A stretch of 64,000 bases of DNA from Actinacidiphila rubida. GTDB taxonomy: Bacteria; Actinomycetota; Actinomycetes; Streptomycetales; Streptomycetaceae. Both the position numbers and the translations under genes were made by a program. Below, piece by piece: positions 9,631 through 22,648 of this stretch. How positions within the stretch are numbered: position 1 is the first letter of the stretch; the number at the start of each line of letters is the position of its first letter. A model generated the notes under the pieces. That model did no database searches. It was not told the DNA's origin and was given only the letters and a program-made list of their open reading frames with translations. The stretch is taken from positions 170,463-234,462 of the forward strand of contig NZ_FODD01000003.1 of NCBI RefSeq assembly GCF_900110255.1, in the 5' to 3' direction.

Positions 9631-10674
9631 ATGACTCAGACACCGACAAAGCACCAGCCGCAGCCGCCGGAGCAGGCGCGCGCGCACTTCGTCGTACCGG
9701 CCAAGCACCCCATGGTGACCGTCCTGGGATCCGGGGACGCCCTGCTCCGCGTGATCGAGAAGGCGTTCCCCGCCGTCGACATCCATGTACGGGGCAACGA
9801 GATCAGCGCCGTCGGCGACGCCGCCGAGGTGGCCCTGGTCCAGCGGCTCTTCGACGAGATGATGCTGGTCCTGCGCACCGGCCAGCCGATGACCGAGGAC
9901 GCGGTGGAGCGCTCCATCGCGATGCTGCGGGCCAACGGCAGGGCCGCGGCCGAGGGCGCCGAGACCCCCGCCCAGGTGCTGACGCAGAACATCCTCTCCA
10001 GCCGGGGCCGCACCATCCGCCCCAAGACGCTGAACCAGAAGCGCTACGTCGACGCCATCGACAAGCACACCATCGTCTTCGGCATCGGCCCGGCCGGCAC
10101 CGGCAAGACCTACCTGGCGATGGCCAAGGCGGTCCAGGCCCTGCAGTCCAAGCAGGTCAACCGGATCATCCTGACCCGCCCGGCGGTCGAGGCCGGCGAG
10201 CGCCTCGGCTTCCTGCCCGGCACCCTCTACGAGAAGATCGACCCCTACCTGCGGCCGCTGTACGACGCGCTGCACGACATGGTCGACCCCGACTCCATCC
10301 CGCGCCTGATGGCGGCCGGCACCATCGAGGTCGCCCCGCTCGCCTACATGCGCGGCAGGACCTTGAACGACGCGTTCATCATCCTCGACGAGGCGCAGAA
10401 CACCAGCGCCGAGCAGATGAAGATGTTCCTGACCCGGCTCGGCTTCGACTCCAAGATGGTCGTCACCGGCGACGTCACCCAGGTCGACCTGCCGGGCGGC
10501 ACGAAGAGCGGGCTGCGTCAGGTGCAGGACATCCTGGAGGGCGTCGACGACGTCCACTTCTCCCGGCTCACCAGCACCGACGTCGTACGCCATAAGCTGG
10601 TCGGACGCATCGTGGACGCCTATGAGCGGTACGACAACGCCGACGGCGCCGCACCCCGACCGCACGGAAAGTAG
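9631..10674 (+). CDS. PhoH-family ATPase
   Basis: A 347-residue PhoH/YbeZ protein with Walker A GPAGTGKT at 153-160 and Walker [10 protein letters not shown] ending at residue 257. An N-terminal KH-like region ([17 protein letters not shown]) precedes the ATPase. YbeZ-type PhoH proteins work with YbeY in rRNA processing and ribosome quality control; ybeY follows here after 13 bases, the conserved order. The ATG at 9631 follows a very short open frame (MSRP, 9607-9621) of unclear meaning. Length is normal. Confidence 0.94.
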   Translation: MTQTPTKHQPQPPEQARAHFVVPAKHPMVTVLGSGDALLRVIEKAFPAVDIHVRGNEISAVGDAAEVALVQRLFDEMMLVLRTGQPMTEDAVERSIAMLRANGRAAAEGAETPAQVLTQNILSSRGRTIRPKTLNQKRYVDAIDKHTIVFGIGPAGTGKTYLAMAKAVQALQSKQVNRIILTRPAVEAGERLGFLPGTLYEKIDPYLRPLYDALHDMVDPDSIPRLMAAGTIEVAPLAYMRGRTLNDAFIILDEAQNTSAEQMKMFLTRLGFDSKMVVTGDVTQVDLPGGTKSGLRQVQDILEGVDDVHFSRLTSTDVVRHKLVGRIVDAYERYDNADGAAPRPHGK

Positions 10675-10687
10675 CCGAACGACCATC

Positions 10688-11182
10688 ATGGCGATCGACG
10701 TCAACAACGAGTCCGGCCGGGACATCGACGAGCAGGCGCTGCTCGACGTGGCCCGTCACGCCCTGCACCGCATGCGCATCCACCCGCTCTCGGAGCTGTC
10801 GGTGATCGTCGTGGACGAGGCGGCGATGGAGCAGCTGCACCTGCAGTGGATGGACCTGCCCGGCCCGACCGACGTGATGTCGTTCCCGATGGACGAGCTG
10901 CGGCCCGGCAAGGAGGACGAGGAGTCCCCGCAGGGGCTGCTCGGCGACATCGTGCTGTGCCCCGAGGTCGCGGAGAGGCAGGGCGAGGAGGCGCCGACCA
11001 AGCACTCCATGGACGAGGAGCTGCAGCTGCTCACCGTCCACGGCGTCCTCCACCTGCTCGGGTACGACCACGAGGAGACCGACGAGAAGGCCGAGATGTT
11101 CGGGCTGCAGAAGGCGATCCTGGACGACTGGCGGGCCGGGCGCGGGCTGGAAGGCCCGTCGCCCGCGCCCACCACCCACTGA
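10688..11182 (+). CDS. ybeY: Endoribonuclease YbeY
   Basis: A 164-residue protein with the UPF0054 zinc motif [11 protein letters not shown], ligands H118, H122 and H128, and [10 protein letters not shown] upstream. YbeY is a single-strand endoribonuclease needed for 16S rRNA 3' maturation and 70S ribosome quality control. The ATG at 10688 starts the conserved MAIDVNNES; an in-frame ATG at 10622 would overlap phoH by 53 bases. The C-terminus has a short Pro-rich tail. It sits between phoH and a CBS-domain gene in an operon-like block. Confidence 0.95.
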   Translation: MAIDVNNESGRDIDEQALLDVARHALHRMRIHPLSELSVIVVDEAAMEQLHLQWMDLPGPTDVMSFPMDELRPGKEDEESPQGLLGDIVLCPEVAERQGEEAPTKHSMDEELQLLTVHGVLHLLGYDHEETDEKAEMFGLQKAILDDWRAGRGLEGPSPAPTTH

Positions 11183-11191
11183 GCGGCACTC

Positions 11192-12484
11192 ATGATCGTC
11201 TCAGCTGTCCTGCTGGTGCTCGTCGCCTGGCTCGCCGCCTGCGCCGAGGCCGGTATCGCCAGGGTGTCCCGGTTCCGGGCCGAGGACGCGGTGCGCTCCG
11301 GCCGCAGGGGCGCGGCGAACCTGCTGGCGGTCGCCTCCGACCCGACCCGCTACCTGAACGTGGCGCTGCTGGTCAGGGTCGCCTGCGAGACCGCCGCCGC
11401 GGTGCTCATCACCGTCGTCTGCGACCGGCACTTCGCCTCGACGTGGCAGGTGCTGACCGTCGCCATCGGCGTGATGGTGCTGGTGTCGTACGTCGCGGTC
11501 GGGGTGTCCCCGCGCACCATCGGCCGCCAGCACCCGCTGAACACGGCGACGGCCGCCTCGTACGTGCTGCTCCCGCTGGCCCGCGTGATGGGTCCGGTGC
11601 CGGGGCTGCTCATCCTGCTCGGCAACGCGCTGACGCCGGGCAAGGGCTTCAAGCGCGGCCCGTTCGCGAGCGAGGCGGAGCTGCGCGCACTGGTGGACCT
11701 CGCCGAGTCCGAGTCGCTGATCGAGGACGAGGAGCGCCGGATGGTGCACTCCGTCTTCGAGTTGGGCGACACCATCGTGCGCGAGGTGATGGTGCCGCGC
11801 ACCGAACTCATCATGATCGAGCGGTTCAAGACGGTGCGTCAGGCGATGACGCTCGCGCTGCGCAGCGGCTTCTCCCGGATCCCGGTGACCGGCGAGAGCG
11901 AGGACGACGTGGTGGGCTTCGTCTACCTCAAGGACCTCGCCCGGCGGGTGCACATCAACCGCGACGCGGAGTCGGACCCGGTGACGTCGGTGGTGCGGCC
12001 GGCCTCGTTCGTGCCGGACACCAAGAACGCCGGCGACCTGCTGCGCGAGATGCAGCAGGAGCGCAACCACGTGGCGGTCGTCATCGACGAGTACGGCGGC
12101 ACCGCGGGCATCGTCACGATCGAGGACATCCTCGAGGAGATCGTCGGCGAGATCACCGACGAGTACGACCGGGAGACGCCGCCGGTCGAGGAACTGGGCG
12201 ACGCCCGCTTCCGTGTCACCGCCCGGCTGGACATCGGCGACCTCGGCGAGCTGTACGGCGTCCTGCTGGACGACGACGACGTGGAGACCGTCGGCGGCCT
12301 GCTCGCCAAGTCCCTCGGGCGGGTGCCCATTCCGGGTGCGACGGCGGTCGTGCCGCTGCCGGAGGACGCGTCGGGAGCGCGCGAGGTCTCCGCGCTGCGG
12401 CTGACCGCGGAGACGCAGGCAGGGCGGCGCAACCGCATCGGCACCGTGCTCGTCGAGCCGGTGCGGGAGCCGGTGCCGTCCTGA
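11192..12484 (+). CDS. CNNM/CorC membrane protein with CBS pair
   Basis: A 430-residue protein of the hemolysin C/CorC group. Residues 1-150 hold an N-terminal DUF21/CNNM membrane domain of about three to four segments ([24 protein letters not shown]). Two CBS domains follow ([14 protein letters not shown], and [23 protein letters not shown]), then a C-terminal CorC_HlyC domain ([18 protein letters not shown]). Such proteins are implicated in Mg2+/Co2+ efflux; the CBS pair binds nucleotide. The start is nine bases after ybeY, completing phoH-ybeY-CBS. The hemolysin name is historical. Confidence 0.9.
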   Translation: MIVSAVLLVLVAWLAACAEAGIARVSRFRAEDAVRSGRRGAANLLAVASDPTRYLNVALLVRVACETAAAVLITVVCDRHFASTWQVLTVAIGVMVLVSYVAVGVSPRTIGRQHPLNTATAASYVLLPLARVMGPVPGLLILLGNALTPGKGFKRGPFASEAELRALVDLAESESLIEDEERRMVHSVFELGDTIVREVMVPRTELIMIERFKTVRQAMTLALRSGFSRIPVTGESEDDVVGFVYLKDLARRVHINRDAESDPVTSVVRPASFVPDTKNAGDLLREMQQERNHVAVVIDEYGGTAGIVTIEDILEEIVGEITDEYDRETPPVEELGDARFRVTARLDIGDLGELYGVLLDDDDVETVGGLLAKSLGRVPIPGATAVVPLPEDASGAREVSALRLTAETQAGRRNRIGTVLVEPVREPVPS

Positions 12485-12489
12485 CCGGT

Positions 12490-12521
12490 CCGGCCGGCAC
12501 CCGATGACGGTGCCCGGCCGG
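12490..12521 (+). terminator. Terminator after the phoH-ybeY-CBS block
   Basis: CCGGCCGGCACC pairs with GGTGCC-C-GGCCGG (one bulged C) around a 7-base loop, six bases after the CBS gene stop. There is no U tract, as is usual in Streptomyces. It may also serve the small gene on the opposite strand. Confidence 0.6.
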
Positions 12522-12535
12522 TGCGGCCGGTCGCG

Positions 12536-12655
12536 CTAGTTGCTGCGGATCGCGAAGATCACGCCGATCACGAAGATCGCCGCGATGATCGAGAACCAGA
12601 TGATGTCCTGCTGGGCGTCACTGGTCAGAGCCAGCTGCACGACGTCGCTGTGCAT
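12536..12655 (-). CDS. 39-residue single-pass membrane protein
   Basis: An open frame of 39 codons plus stop. The ATG at 12655 is preceded by GAGAGG. The product begins [18 protein letters not shown], then a hydrophobic span ([17 protein letters not shown]) and ends RSN. The span is long enough for one transmembrane helix, with the positive charge at the C-terminal end, so the N-terminus is probably outside. No family is recognised. It lies between the CBS gene and another tiny membrane-protein gene on the same strand. Real-gene status rests on the ribosome site, codon bias and clean membrane span. Confidence 0.65.
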   Translation of the reverse strand: MHSDVVQLALTSDAQQDIIWFSIIAAIFVIGVIFAIRSN

Positions 12656-12801
12656 GGGGCAACCCCTCTCGCGAACGAGCCGTTTCCCCGGACGCTACCC
12701 GCGCACGGGCCCTTCACTCGCCCCCGGCCGGGTGACGCCGCCCGCGGTGTGCGGGCGGGCGCACCCGCCGGGGGACCGGAGGGGCGACGTCGCGGGGGAC
12801 G

Positions 12802-12996
12802 TCAGATGGTGAACTGGTCGAGCATGCCGAGGAGATTGGCGCTCGCGGCGTGGATGGACCCGGACAGGCTGGTGTCCGAGAGGTAGAAGCCGAAGGCTCC
12901 GCAGGCGAGCGCGTGGCTGATCTTCAGCGCGCCCTTGCGGCTCAGGAAGAAGGTGATCAGCGCGAGCGCGATCACCAGGGGCATGTGCAGCAGCAT
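12802..12996 (-). CDS. 64-residue membrane protein
   Basis: A 64-residue protein with a first hydrophobic helix (MPLVIALALITFFLS), a basic turn (RKGALK) and a second moderately hydrophobic helix (ALACGAFGFYLSDTSL), ending in LGMLDQFTI. GAGGTGATGAG precedes the ATG at 12996. Similar short two-helix proteins occur in Streptomyces chromosomes and mobile elements, but I cannot name a family. It is 147 bases upstream of the 39-residue gene on the same strand and may be co-transcribed with it. Confidence 0.65.
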   Translation of the reverse strand: MLLHMPLVIALALITFFLSRKGALKISHALACGAFGFYLSDTSLSGSIHAASANLLGMLDQFTI

Positions 12997-13156
12997 GTCT
13001 CATCACCTCAAACCGGGACACTGCTCCCCTCAGGCTAGGGCGAGTTGGCTGTACGCGCATCTTTGACCGCGGAGCGTGACATCGACCGGGAGGGCCTGGT
13101 GGCAGGACGTGTGCGGGCCGGCGGCGCGCCCCGCACCGGGCCGTATGATCGCGCCC

Positions 13157-13501
13157 ATGAGCGACGAGAACCCCGAAGACCGCAAGCTCATCACGCTCGC
13201 CCGGTCGGCCCGTGCCCGCAACGGCGTGCCGGAGGGCGCGGCCGTCCGTGACGAGACCGGCCGCACCTACGTCGCCGGCACCGTGGCACTGGAGTCGCTG
13301 CGGCTGACCGCGCTGCAGACCGCCGTCGCCATGGCGGTGGCCAGCGGCGCGCGGTCCCTGGAGGCCGCCGCGATCGTCACCGCGGCCCAGGCGCCGGCCG
13401 AGGCCGACCGCGCGGCCGTCCGCGACCTCGGCGGCGCCGGGACCCCCGTGATCCTCGCGGGGCCGGACGGCACGGTCGTCACCACCGTCACCGCGGGCTG
13501 A
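13157..13501 (+). CDS. Deaminase-fold protein lacking catalytic motifs
   Basis: A 114-residue protein (DRKLITLARSARARNGVPEGAAVRD.TGRTYVAGTVALESL..) that follows the cytidine deaminase fold: the early region corresponds to the substrate-facing strands and ALQTAVAMAVASGA to the helix that carries HAE or CAE in active enzymes. Neither H/C-A-E nor PCxxC is present, so Zn-dependent deamination is not expected. Homologues beside era are often annotated cytidine deaminase in Streptomyces; that name is probably wrong for activity. The ATG at 13157 is chosen because upstream sequence is not conserved in style. The real function is unknown. Confidence 0.75.
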   Translation: MSDENPEDRKLITLARSARARNGVPEGAAVRDETGRTYVAGTVALESLRLTALQTAVAMAVASGARSLEAAAIVTAAQAPAEADRAAVRDLGGAGTPVILAGPDGTVVTTVTAG

Positions 13502-13550
13502 CCCCCGGCCCGCCGGCCGCACCGGCGGACCGTTCGGCCGGGGGGCGGGG

Positions 13551-17392
<3,842 letters not shown>

Positions 17393-17394
<2 letters not shown>

Positions 17395-17434
17395 GTCGGA
17401 TTCCATCTCCCCACGCTAACGGATGTCGGATTCC
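17393..17434. promoter_or_regulatory. Direct repeat between AsnC regulator and MFS gene
   Basis: ATGTCGGATTCC occurs at 17393-17404 and again at 17423-17434, 30 bases apart (close to three helical turns), followed by AT and GT. The first copy overlaps the regulator start codon. Lrp-family proteins bind phased repeated sites, so this is a likely autoregulatory operator. Confidence 0.5.
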
Positions 17435-17548
17435 GTCACGCGTCCTCGATCGGCTGGGGATCTCGCGCAGCGACCCGGAAGGTGGAGCCACCGGCACCCG
17501 CCGGGCACACCGACGAACCGGGAAACCCGGGAAACGGAGCCCCCTCCC

Positions 17549-18967
17549 ATGCGCAAGTGGCTGCCCCTCGTGGCGATCTGCCTGGGCGCCTTCATCCTGC
17601 TGGTCGACGTCACCATCGTGAACGTCGCCCTGCCGCGGATGGCCGACGACCTGCACGCCTCCTTCTCCTCCCTGCAGTGGGTCATCGACGTCTACGCCCT
17701 GGCGCTGGCGGCCCTGCTGATGGTCACCGGATCGCTCGCCGACCTGTTCGGCCACCGCCGGCTCTACACGGCCGGCCTGACCGTCTTCGCCCTCGCCTCG
17801 CTGGCCTGCGCCCTCGCACCGAACGCCGCGGTGCTCATCGCCGCGCGCGGCGTCCAAGGCGCCGGCGGCGCCGCGATGTTCGCGACCTCGGCCGCGCTGG
17901 TGTCCGTGACGTACAAGGGGCGGGACCGCGGCGTCGCGTTCGGCGTCTGGGGCGCCGTCAACGGCGCCGCCGCCGCGGCCGGCCCGATCATGGGCGGGCT
18001 GCTGACCGAGGGCTTCGGCTGGCAGTCGATCTTCCTCGTCAACCTGCCGGTCGCGGCCCTCGCCGTGGCCCTGACGCTGCGGGTGCTGCCCGCCGGTGCG
18101 CGCCGCAAGGGCTCGCTCGACGTGCCCGGCGCGCTCGTCTTCACCGTCGCCGCGGCCGCGGTGACCTACGCCCTGATCCGCGGCGGTGAGCACGGCTGGG
18201 GCGACGGGCTGACGGTGACCGCCTTCGTGGTCGCCGGGGTCGCCGCGGTGGCGTTCGTGCCGGTGGAACTGCGCGCGCCGCAGCCCATGCTCGACATGGC
18301 GCTGCTGCGCCGTCCGGCCTTCGCGGGCCTGCTCACCGGCGCGCTGCTCTACCAGATGGCGGCGTTCGGCGGCATGGTCTTCATCTCGCTGTGGCTGCAG
18401 AACGTGCTCGGGCTCAGCCCGGTGCGCAGCGGTCTGGCCCTGATGCCGCTGGCGGGCACGGCCTTCGTGGTCGCCGCGGTCGCCGGCCGCTTCATGCACC
18501 GGCTCCAGCCGCGCGTCCCGATCGGCGTCGGCCTGATCGTCATCGCGGCCGGCTCGCTGATGCTGTGGGCGACCGTGCACCCCGGGTCCGGCCAGTCCGC
18601 GCTGTTCGCCGGGCTCGCCGTGGCCGGCGCGGGCGTGGGCCTGACCACCCCGGTCCTGGTCTCGGCGGCCGTCGACGCGGTCCCGCCGGCCCGCGCCGGC
18701 ATGGCCGGCGCCGCCGTCAACACCTTCCGCCAGCTGGGCCTGACGCTCGGCATCGCCCTGTTCGGCGCGGTGTTCACCGACCGCCTGCGCGCCACCCACT
18801 CGCTCCGCGCCGGCTACGCCTCCGGCATCGACCGCGTGTCGCTGCTGTGTGCCGCGGCGGCGCTCGTCGGCGGCCTCACCGTCCTCCTGACGCTCCGCCC
18901 CTCCCGATCCGAGGCGCCCGCGCACGACGCCGCGACTCCGCTGCCGAGGACGACGGCCTCGCGCTGA
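17549..18967 (+). CDS. MFS exporter, DHA2 (EmrB/QacA) type
   Basis: A 472-residue transporter with fourteen predicted helices. The DHA2 signatures are present: ILLVDVTIVNVALPRMADDL in helix 1, GSLADLFGHRRLY between helices 2 and 3, and GFGWQSIFLVNLPVA in helix 5-6. It is expected to be a proton-driven drug or metabolite antiporter in the cytoplasmic membrane. The ATG at 17549 gives the standard MRKWLPLVAICLG start. It is divergent from the AsnC-family regulator across a direct repeat. Substrate unknown. Confidence 0.9.
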   Translation: MRKWLPLVAICLGAFILLVDVTIVNVALPRMADDLHASFSSLQWVIDVYALALAALLMVTGSLADLFGHRRLYTAGLTVFALASLACALAPNAAVLIAARGVQGAGGAAMFATSAALVSVTYKGRDRGVAFGVWGAVNGAAAAAGPIMGGLLTEGFGWQSIFLVNLPVAALAVALTLRVLPAGARRKGSLDVPGALVFTVAAAAVTYALIRGGEHGWGDGLTVTAFVVAGVAAVAFVPVELRAPQPMLDMALLRRPAFAGLLTGALLYQMAAFGGMVFISLWLQNVLGLSPVRSGLALMPLAGTAFVVAAVAGRFMHRLQPRVPIGVGLIVIAAGSLMLWATVHPGSGQSALFAGLAVAGAGVGLTTPVLVSAAVDAVPPARAGMAGAAVNTFRQLGLTLGIALFGAVFTDRLRATHSLRAGYASGIDRVSLLCAAAALVGGLTVLLTLRPSRSEAPAHDAATPLPRTTASR

Positions 18968-19097
18968 CGGGCGGCCCGCCCGTCACCACGCCTGACGGGT
19001 TCCGACGGCCGGCCCCGACGGCCGGTTCCGCCCGCCACGAACACCGGGTCCGGGCCCCGGACGCGGGCGCCGGACGCGGGCGCCGGATCCGGACGTC

Positions 19098-21557
19098 TCA
19101 CGCGGAGTCGGCGAGCAGCCGCTCGACGCGGCCGCGCAGCGAGGCGGCACGGGGATCGTCGTACGGGCCGAGGTGCGTGAGCGCCTCGGCCCGCAGACGC
19201 TGTGCCCCGGCGAAGTCCTGGACCTTCAACGCGTCGGCCAGGTCGCACAGTTCGACGGCGAGTTCCCAGGTGTCGTTGAGCTCGCGGTGCACGGCGGCGG
19301 CCCTCCGGTGGAACGCGGCGGCCTCCTCCGGGCGGTCCGTCTCCCGGTAGGTGCGGCCCGCTCCCCGCCACGCCAGGGCCTCCCGGCTGCGGTCGCCCAG
19401 CCGGCGGTGGAGCATCGCCGACCGCTGGTAGGCGGCGAGCGCGTCGCCGTGTTCCCCGTACGCGCGGTGGACGTCACCGCGGGTGAGCAGCCAGAAGCCC
19501 TCCAGCCGGTGGTCGCGCAGGGCCAGGGCGATGTCGAGGGCGTCGCGGATCGCGGCGCGGGCGGCCGCCGGGTCGCCCTGTTCGAGGCGGACCGCCGCGT
19601 CGATGGTCAGCGCGTTGCCCTCGCCCTTCCGGTCGTGGAGGCCGCGGTGGGCCGCGAGGGCCTCGCGGACGGCCGTCGCCGCCTCGGCCAGGCGGCCCGC
19701 GTCGAGATGGGTGTTCGCGAGGTTGGACAGCGCGGTCGCCGCCAGCCGGTGCTCCTCCTGGGCGCGGAACAGGGCCCCGGCCTGGCCGAAGTGGTCGGCG
19801 GCCAGGTCGAGCCGGCGGGTGAGCAGGTGGATCAGGCCGACGAGATTGAGTACGCGGCCCTCCGCCGCACGGCGGCCCGACGACCGGGCGAGTGCCCGCG
19901 CGCTCCCGAGGACGTCCAGCCCCTCGTCGAAGAGACCGGCCATGCGGCAGGCCGTGCCCAGGGCGATGAGGAGGCGGAGGCGGGTCGCGTCGTCACCCGA
20001 GCGCACGGCGGCGTCGAGGCCCTGCCGCCCGCTGCCGAGCCAGTCGGCCAGGGCGGCGGACGGCGCCAGCGCGATCCAGGACGCGACCGCGAGACGGGCG
20101 GCGAGGCCGTCGAGCCCGGCGGCCACGGCCGCGGGGACGAGCCGGGGATACGTCATGAGTTCGTGCTCGGACCAGTCGGCCGCCGCGTCGTAGTCGGCGA
20201 AGGACAACGGCGCCACGGCACCGGGCGGTGGGCCCGCGGCGGCGGCACCCTCCGCCGGCCTGAGCCAGGCGCCGGCGGCATCGGCGGTGCGCAGGTACCA
20301 GTCGAGGAGGCGGCGCAGCGCCGCCCGCTGCTCCTCCGGTGACTCCTCGGCGCGGGCCTGGGCGGTCGCGTAGGCCCGCAGCAGGTCGTGGAACTGGTAG
20401 CGGTCGGGGGCGGTCTGCTCCAGCAGGTGCGCCCCGACGAGGTCGTCCAGGAGCTGGCGGGTGCGCGTCCGGGGCAGGTCCGCGATGGCCGCCGCCGAGT
20501 GGAGGCTGAACTCGGGGGCCGGATGAAGGCCCAGGAACCTGAAGAGGCGGGCGGCCGGCCCGGCCAGGGCCCGATAGGACCAGGCGAAGACGGTGCGGAC
20601 GGCGTCGGTGTCGGCCTCGTCCTCGCCGCCGGTGCTGAGCGCGTCCCAGAGCGCGGACTCGTCGCGCAGGTCGGCGATCAGGTCGTCCAGGCGCATGTGG
20701 GGGCGGCTCGCGGCGCGCTCGGCGGCGATCCGCAGGGCGAGCGGCAGTCCCGCGCACAGGCGGGCCAGCTCGGCGAGCCGGGCGTCGTCGTCGTGCGTCC
20801 GGTACCCGCTGGTGACGGTGCGCAGCAGCGCGACGGCCTCCGCCTCCGGCAGGGTGCCGAGGGTGAAGTGCCGGGCCCCGTCCCTTATGGCGAGTCCGGC
20901 CAGGCGGTTCCTGCTGGTGACGATGACGAGACTGCCACCGCTGCCCGGCAGCAGCGGCCGGACCTGGCTCGGCGTCGCGGCGTTGTCGAGGAGGATGAGG
21001 ACCCGGCGGTCGGCCAGTAGCGACCGGTACAGCGCCGCGGCGTCGTCGGCGTCGGCCGGGACGTCGGCGGCGGGCACGCCGAGGGCGCGCAGGAACCCGC
21101 GCACCGCCTGCTGGGCGGTGACCGGCTCGCCGGGATCGTAGCCGCGGAGGTTGACGAACAACTGCCCGTCGGGGAAGCGGTCCTTCACCTGGTGCGCCCA
21201 GTGCAGGACGAGGGACGTCTTCCCGGCGCCCGCCGTGCCGGCGACCACGTGCACCGTCACCGACACCTGGCCCCCGTCCTCGCCGGTCAGGACGGCGTCG
21301 AGACGGCCGAGTTCGTCCGTGCGGTTGACGAACGCCCTGATGTCCGCGGGCAGTTGCCGGGGAGTCGGGCCGGAACGCGGCTCGGGGCCGTGGCCGGGGT
21401 GGAAGTGGATGCCCCCGTGCACGCTGCCGGCCTGCACGACGTCGCCGGACGTCCCCGAGAGGTCGTTCCGCGCTCCGCGCGCGTCTCCGGGGCCGTTGCC
21501 GTTGCCGTCGTCGTCGGTGGGGGAGGACGGGGCGGACGGGGGGGACGGGGGGGACAT
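19098..21557 (-). CDS. NLR-like protein: N-terminal shared motif, NB-ARC, TPR
   Basis: An 819-residue STAND ATPase. Residues 1-30 are low complexity; 30-53 hold the motif RN..SG....VVQAGSVHGGIHF. NB-ARC follows with Walker A GTAGAGKT (107-114), Walker B VLILLDNA (186-193) and the TSRNRL sensor (214-219). A winged-helix segment (FAWSYRALAGPAARLFRFLG) and a TPR array from about 525 to 800 complete it. This is the AfsR layout without the SARP DNA-binding domain, so it is unlikely to be a transcription activator. The N-terminal motif recurs in the divergent gene at 22649, which suggests templated signalling to that protein. The ATG at 21557 has GGAG upstream. It is the third gene of its operon. 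Confidence 0.85.
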   Translation of the reverse strand: MSPPSPPSAPSSPTDDDGNGNGPGDARGARNDLSGTSGDVVQAGSVHGGIHFHPGHGPEPRSGPTPRQLPADIRAFVNRTDELGRLDAVLTGEDGGQVSVTVHVVAGTAGAGKTSLVLHWAHQVKDRFPDGQLFVNLRGYDPGEPVTAQQAVRGFLRALGVPAADVPADADDAAALYRSLLADRRVLILLDNAATPSQVRPLLPGSGGSLVIVTSRNRLAGLAIRDGARHFTLGTLPEAEAVALLRTVTSGYRTHDDDARLAELARLCAGLPLALRIAAERAASRPHMRLDDLIADLRDESALWDALSTGGEDEADTDAVRTVFAWSYRALAGPAARLFRFLGLHPAPEFSLHSAAAIADLPRTRTRQLLDDLVGAHLLEQTAPDRYQFHDLLRAYATAQARAEESPEEQRAALRRLLDWYLRTADAAGAWLRPAEGAAAAGPPPGAVAPLSFADYDAAADWSEHELMTYPRLVPAAVAAGLDGLAARLAVASWIALAPSAALADWLGSGRQGLDAAVRSGDDATRLRLLIALGTACRMAGLFDEGLDVLGSARALARSSGRRAAEGRVLNLVGLIHLLTRRLDLAADHFGQAGALFRAQEEHRLAATALSNLANTHLDAGRLAEAATAVREALAAHRGLHDRKGEGNALTIDAAVRLEQGDPAAARAAIRDALDIALALRDHRLEGFWLLTRGDVHRAYGEHGDALAAYQRSAMLHRRLGDRSREALAWRGAGRTYRETDRPEEAAAFHRRAAAVHRELNDTWELAVELCDLADALKVQDFAGAQRLRAEALTHLGPYDDPRAASLRGRVERLLADSA

Positions 21558-21569
21558 CGTCTGCTCCGC

Positions 21570-22202
21570 CTACTCCACGGGCATCGTCAGCAGGGGCGCG
21601 GGCAGCGGGGCGACCACGCGGGGGAAGTACGTCCGGATGTCCTCGGCGGCCGCGTACGCCTTCGCGACGAACGCGGCCCAGGGACGGACGATCTCCGGGT
21701 CGGTGTAGCGCAGCGCGCCCTCGGGGGCGCCGGTGGCCGTGTACAGGACGCGGTAGAGGGTGCGGTCGTCGAGCACGACGAGCTCCGGCAGCAGCCCGTC
21801 CGCCTCCGCCCAGGCCACGGCCTCGGCGGGCAGGACACGGATGCGGTGCCCGCACCGCGCCCGCTGGTGCAGCGTGTGCAACTCCCACTGCACGTAGGGA
21901 GTCAGCGGCTCCTCGACGACGCGCACGCGGTGGAAGCGGGAGCCGCGGCGGTCGGCGTCGGCGGCCGACGCACGCAGGGCCTCGCCCCGGCCGCCCGCGA
22001 CGCGCAGCGCCTCGTCCCAGTCACCCCGGTTCATGGCCTCCCAGCTCGGGTCGCCGTACTCCTCGAAGTGCTGGAGGCGTTCGAGCTTCCACGAGTCCCC
22101 GTTGCGGATGGCGGTGTGCCGCGGCCGGAAGTCCTCGGTGTACTCGTCGTCACCGAGCCGGTGCCCCCGGTGCGCGGGCAGCGGCGGAGGGAGTTCACGC
22201 AT
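21570..22202 (-). CDS. DUF6879-like protein
   Basis: A 210-residue protein with FHRVRVVEEPLTPYVQWELH in the middle and an LRYTDPEIVRPW segment near the end, the style of the DUF6879 family of actinobacteria (arginine-rich RVRVV..PLT.Y). Catalytic residues are not identifiable. DUF6879 proteins often sit beside XRE or NLR-type regulators with a short partner. Here it overlaps the upstream gene by eight bases and ends 12 bases before the NLR start, so the three are one operon. Function unknown. Confidence 0.75.
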   Translation of the reverse strand: MRELPPPLPAHRGHRLGDDEYTEDFRPRHTAIRNGDSWKLERLQHFEEYGDPSWEAMNRGDWDEALRVAGGRGEALRASAADADRRGSRFHRVRVVEEPLTPYVQWELHTLHQRARCGHRIRVLPAEAVAWAEADGLLPELVVLDDRTLYRVLYTATGAPEGALRYTDPEIVRPWAAFVAKAYAAAEDIRTYFPRVVAPLPAPLLTMPVE

Positions 22203-22464
22203 CGGGGATGTCCGCCTTCGCCGCGCTGAGCATGTTTCCGGGGATCACGACGAGGCGCTCGTCCGCGCCGAGCCGGACCTCGCCCGGCAGGCGCCCGGCG
22301 TAGGCCGCGGTGAGGTCCCGGCCTATCACGGCGACGTCGCCGTTGCTCAACTGCCAGATGTCCGGGCACTTGTCGTCGGCCGACGAGTTCCCGAGTTCGG
22401 CCGCGGACCTGCCCAGCCGGCGCACGAACACGGCGGAGGGATCGGGATCCCAAACGCGAGCCAC
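22195..22464 (-). CDS. Short conserved companion of the DUF6879 gene
   Basis: An 89-residue protein with CPDIWQLSNGDVAVIGRDLT in the middle and DERLVVIPGNMLSAAKADIP at the end. I recognise the sequence as a small actinobacterial family that accompanies DUF6879 genes, but it has no assigned function. The GTG at 22464 is preceded by GGGAGG. It is the first gene of the operon leading into the NLR. No membrane segment or signal is present. It might act as a small regulator or antitoxin-like partner, which is speculation. Confidence 0.7.
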   Translation of the reverse strand: MARVWDPDPSAVFVRRLGRSAAELGNSSADDKCPDIWQLSNGDVAVIGRDLTAAYAGRLPGEVRLGADERLVVIPGNMLSAAKADIPDA

Positions 22465-22648
22465 GGCGGCCTCCCAGACTTCCGGATGTCACGGAACGTA
22501 TCGCACCAGATTACCGAACGTGGCTCCCTTCGGCGTGGGCGGAATCGGCCATTACCGGGCGATGACGGCGGAACGGTGTCGCGGTGCGCGCGCCGGGGCA
22601 TCAGCCGGGCGGAAGGGAGCGCGGCGACACGGGTGGCAGGGGGGCGGG
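22465..22648. promoter_or_regulatory. Divergent promoter region of the NLR locus
   Basis: This 184-base gap separates the NLR operon (minus) from the small motif protein gene (plus). GAACGT is repeated at 22494-22499 and 22516-22521, 22 bases apart (two helical turns), and ATTACCG at 22510-22516 and 22551-22557. No strong hexamer promoter is clear. Shared control of both transcripts is likely. Confidence 0.35.
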
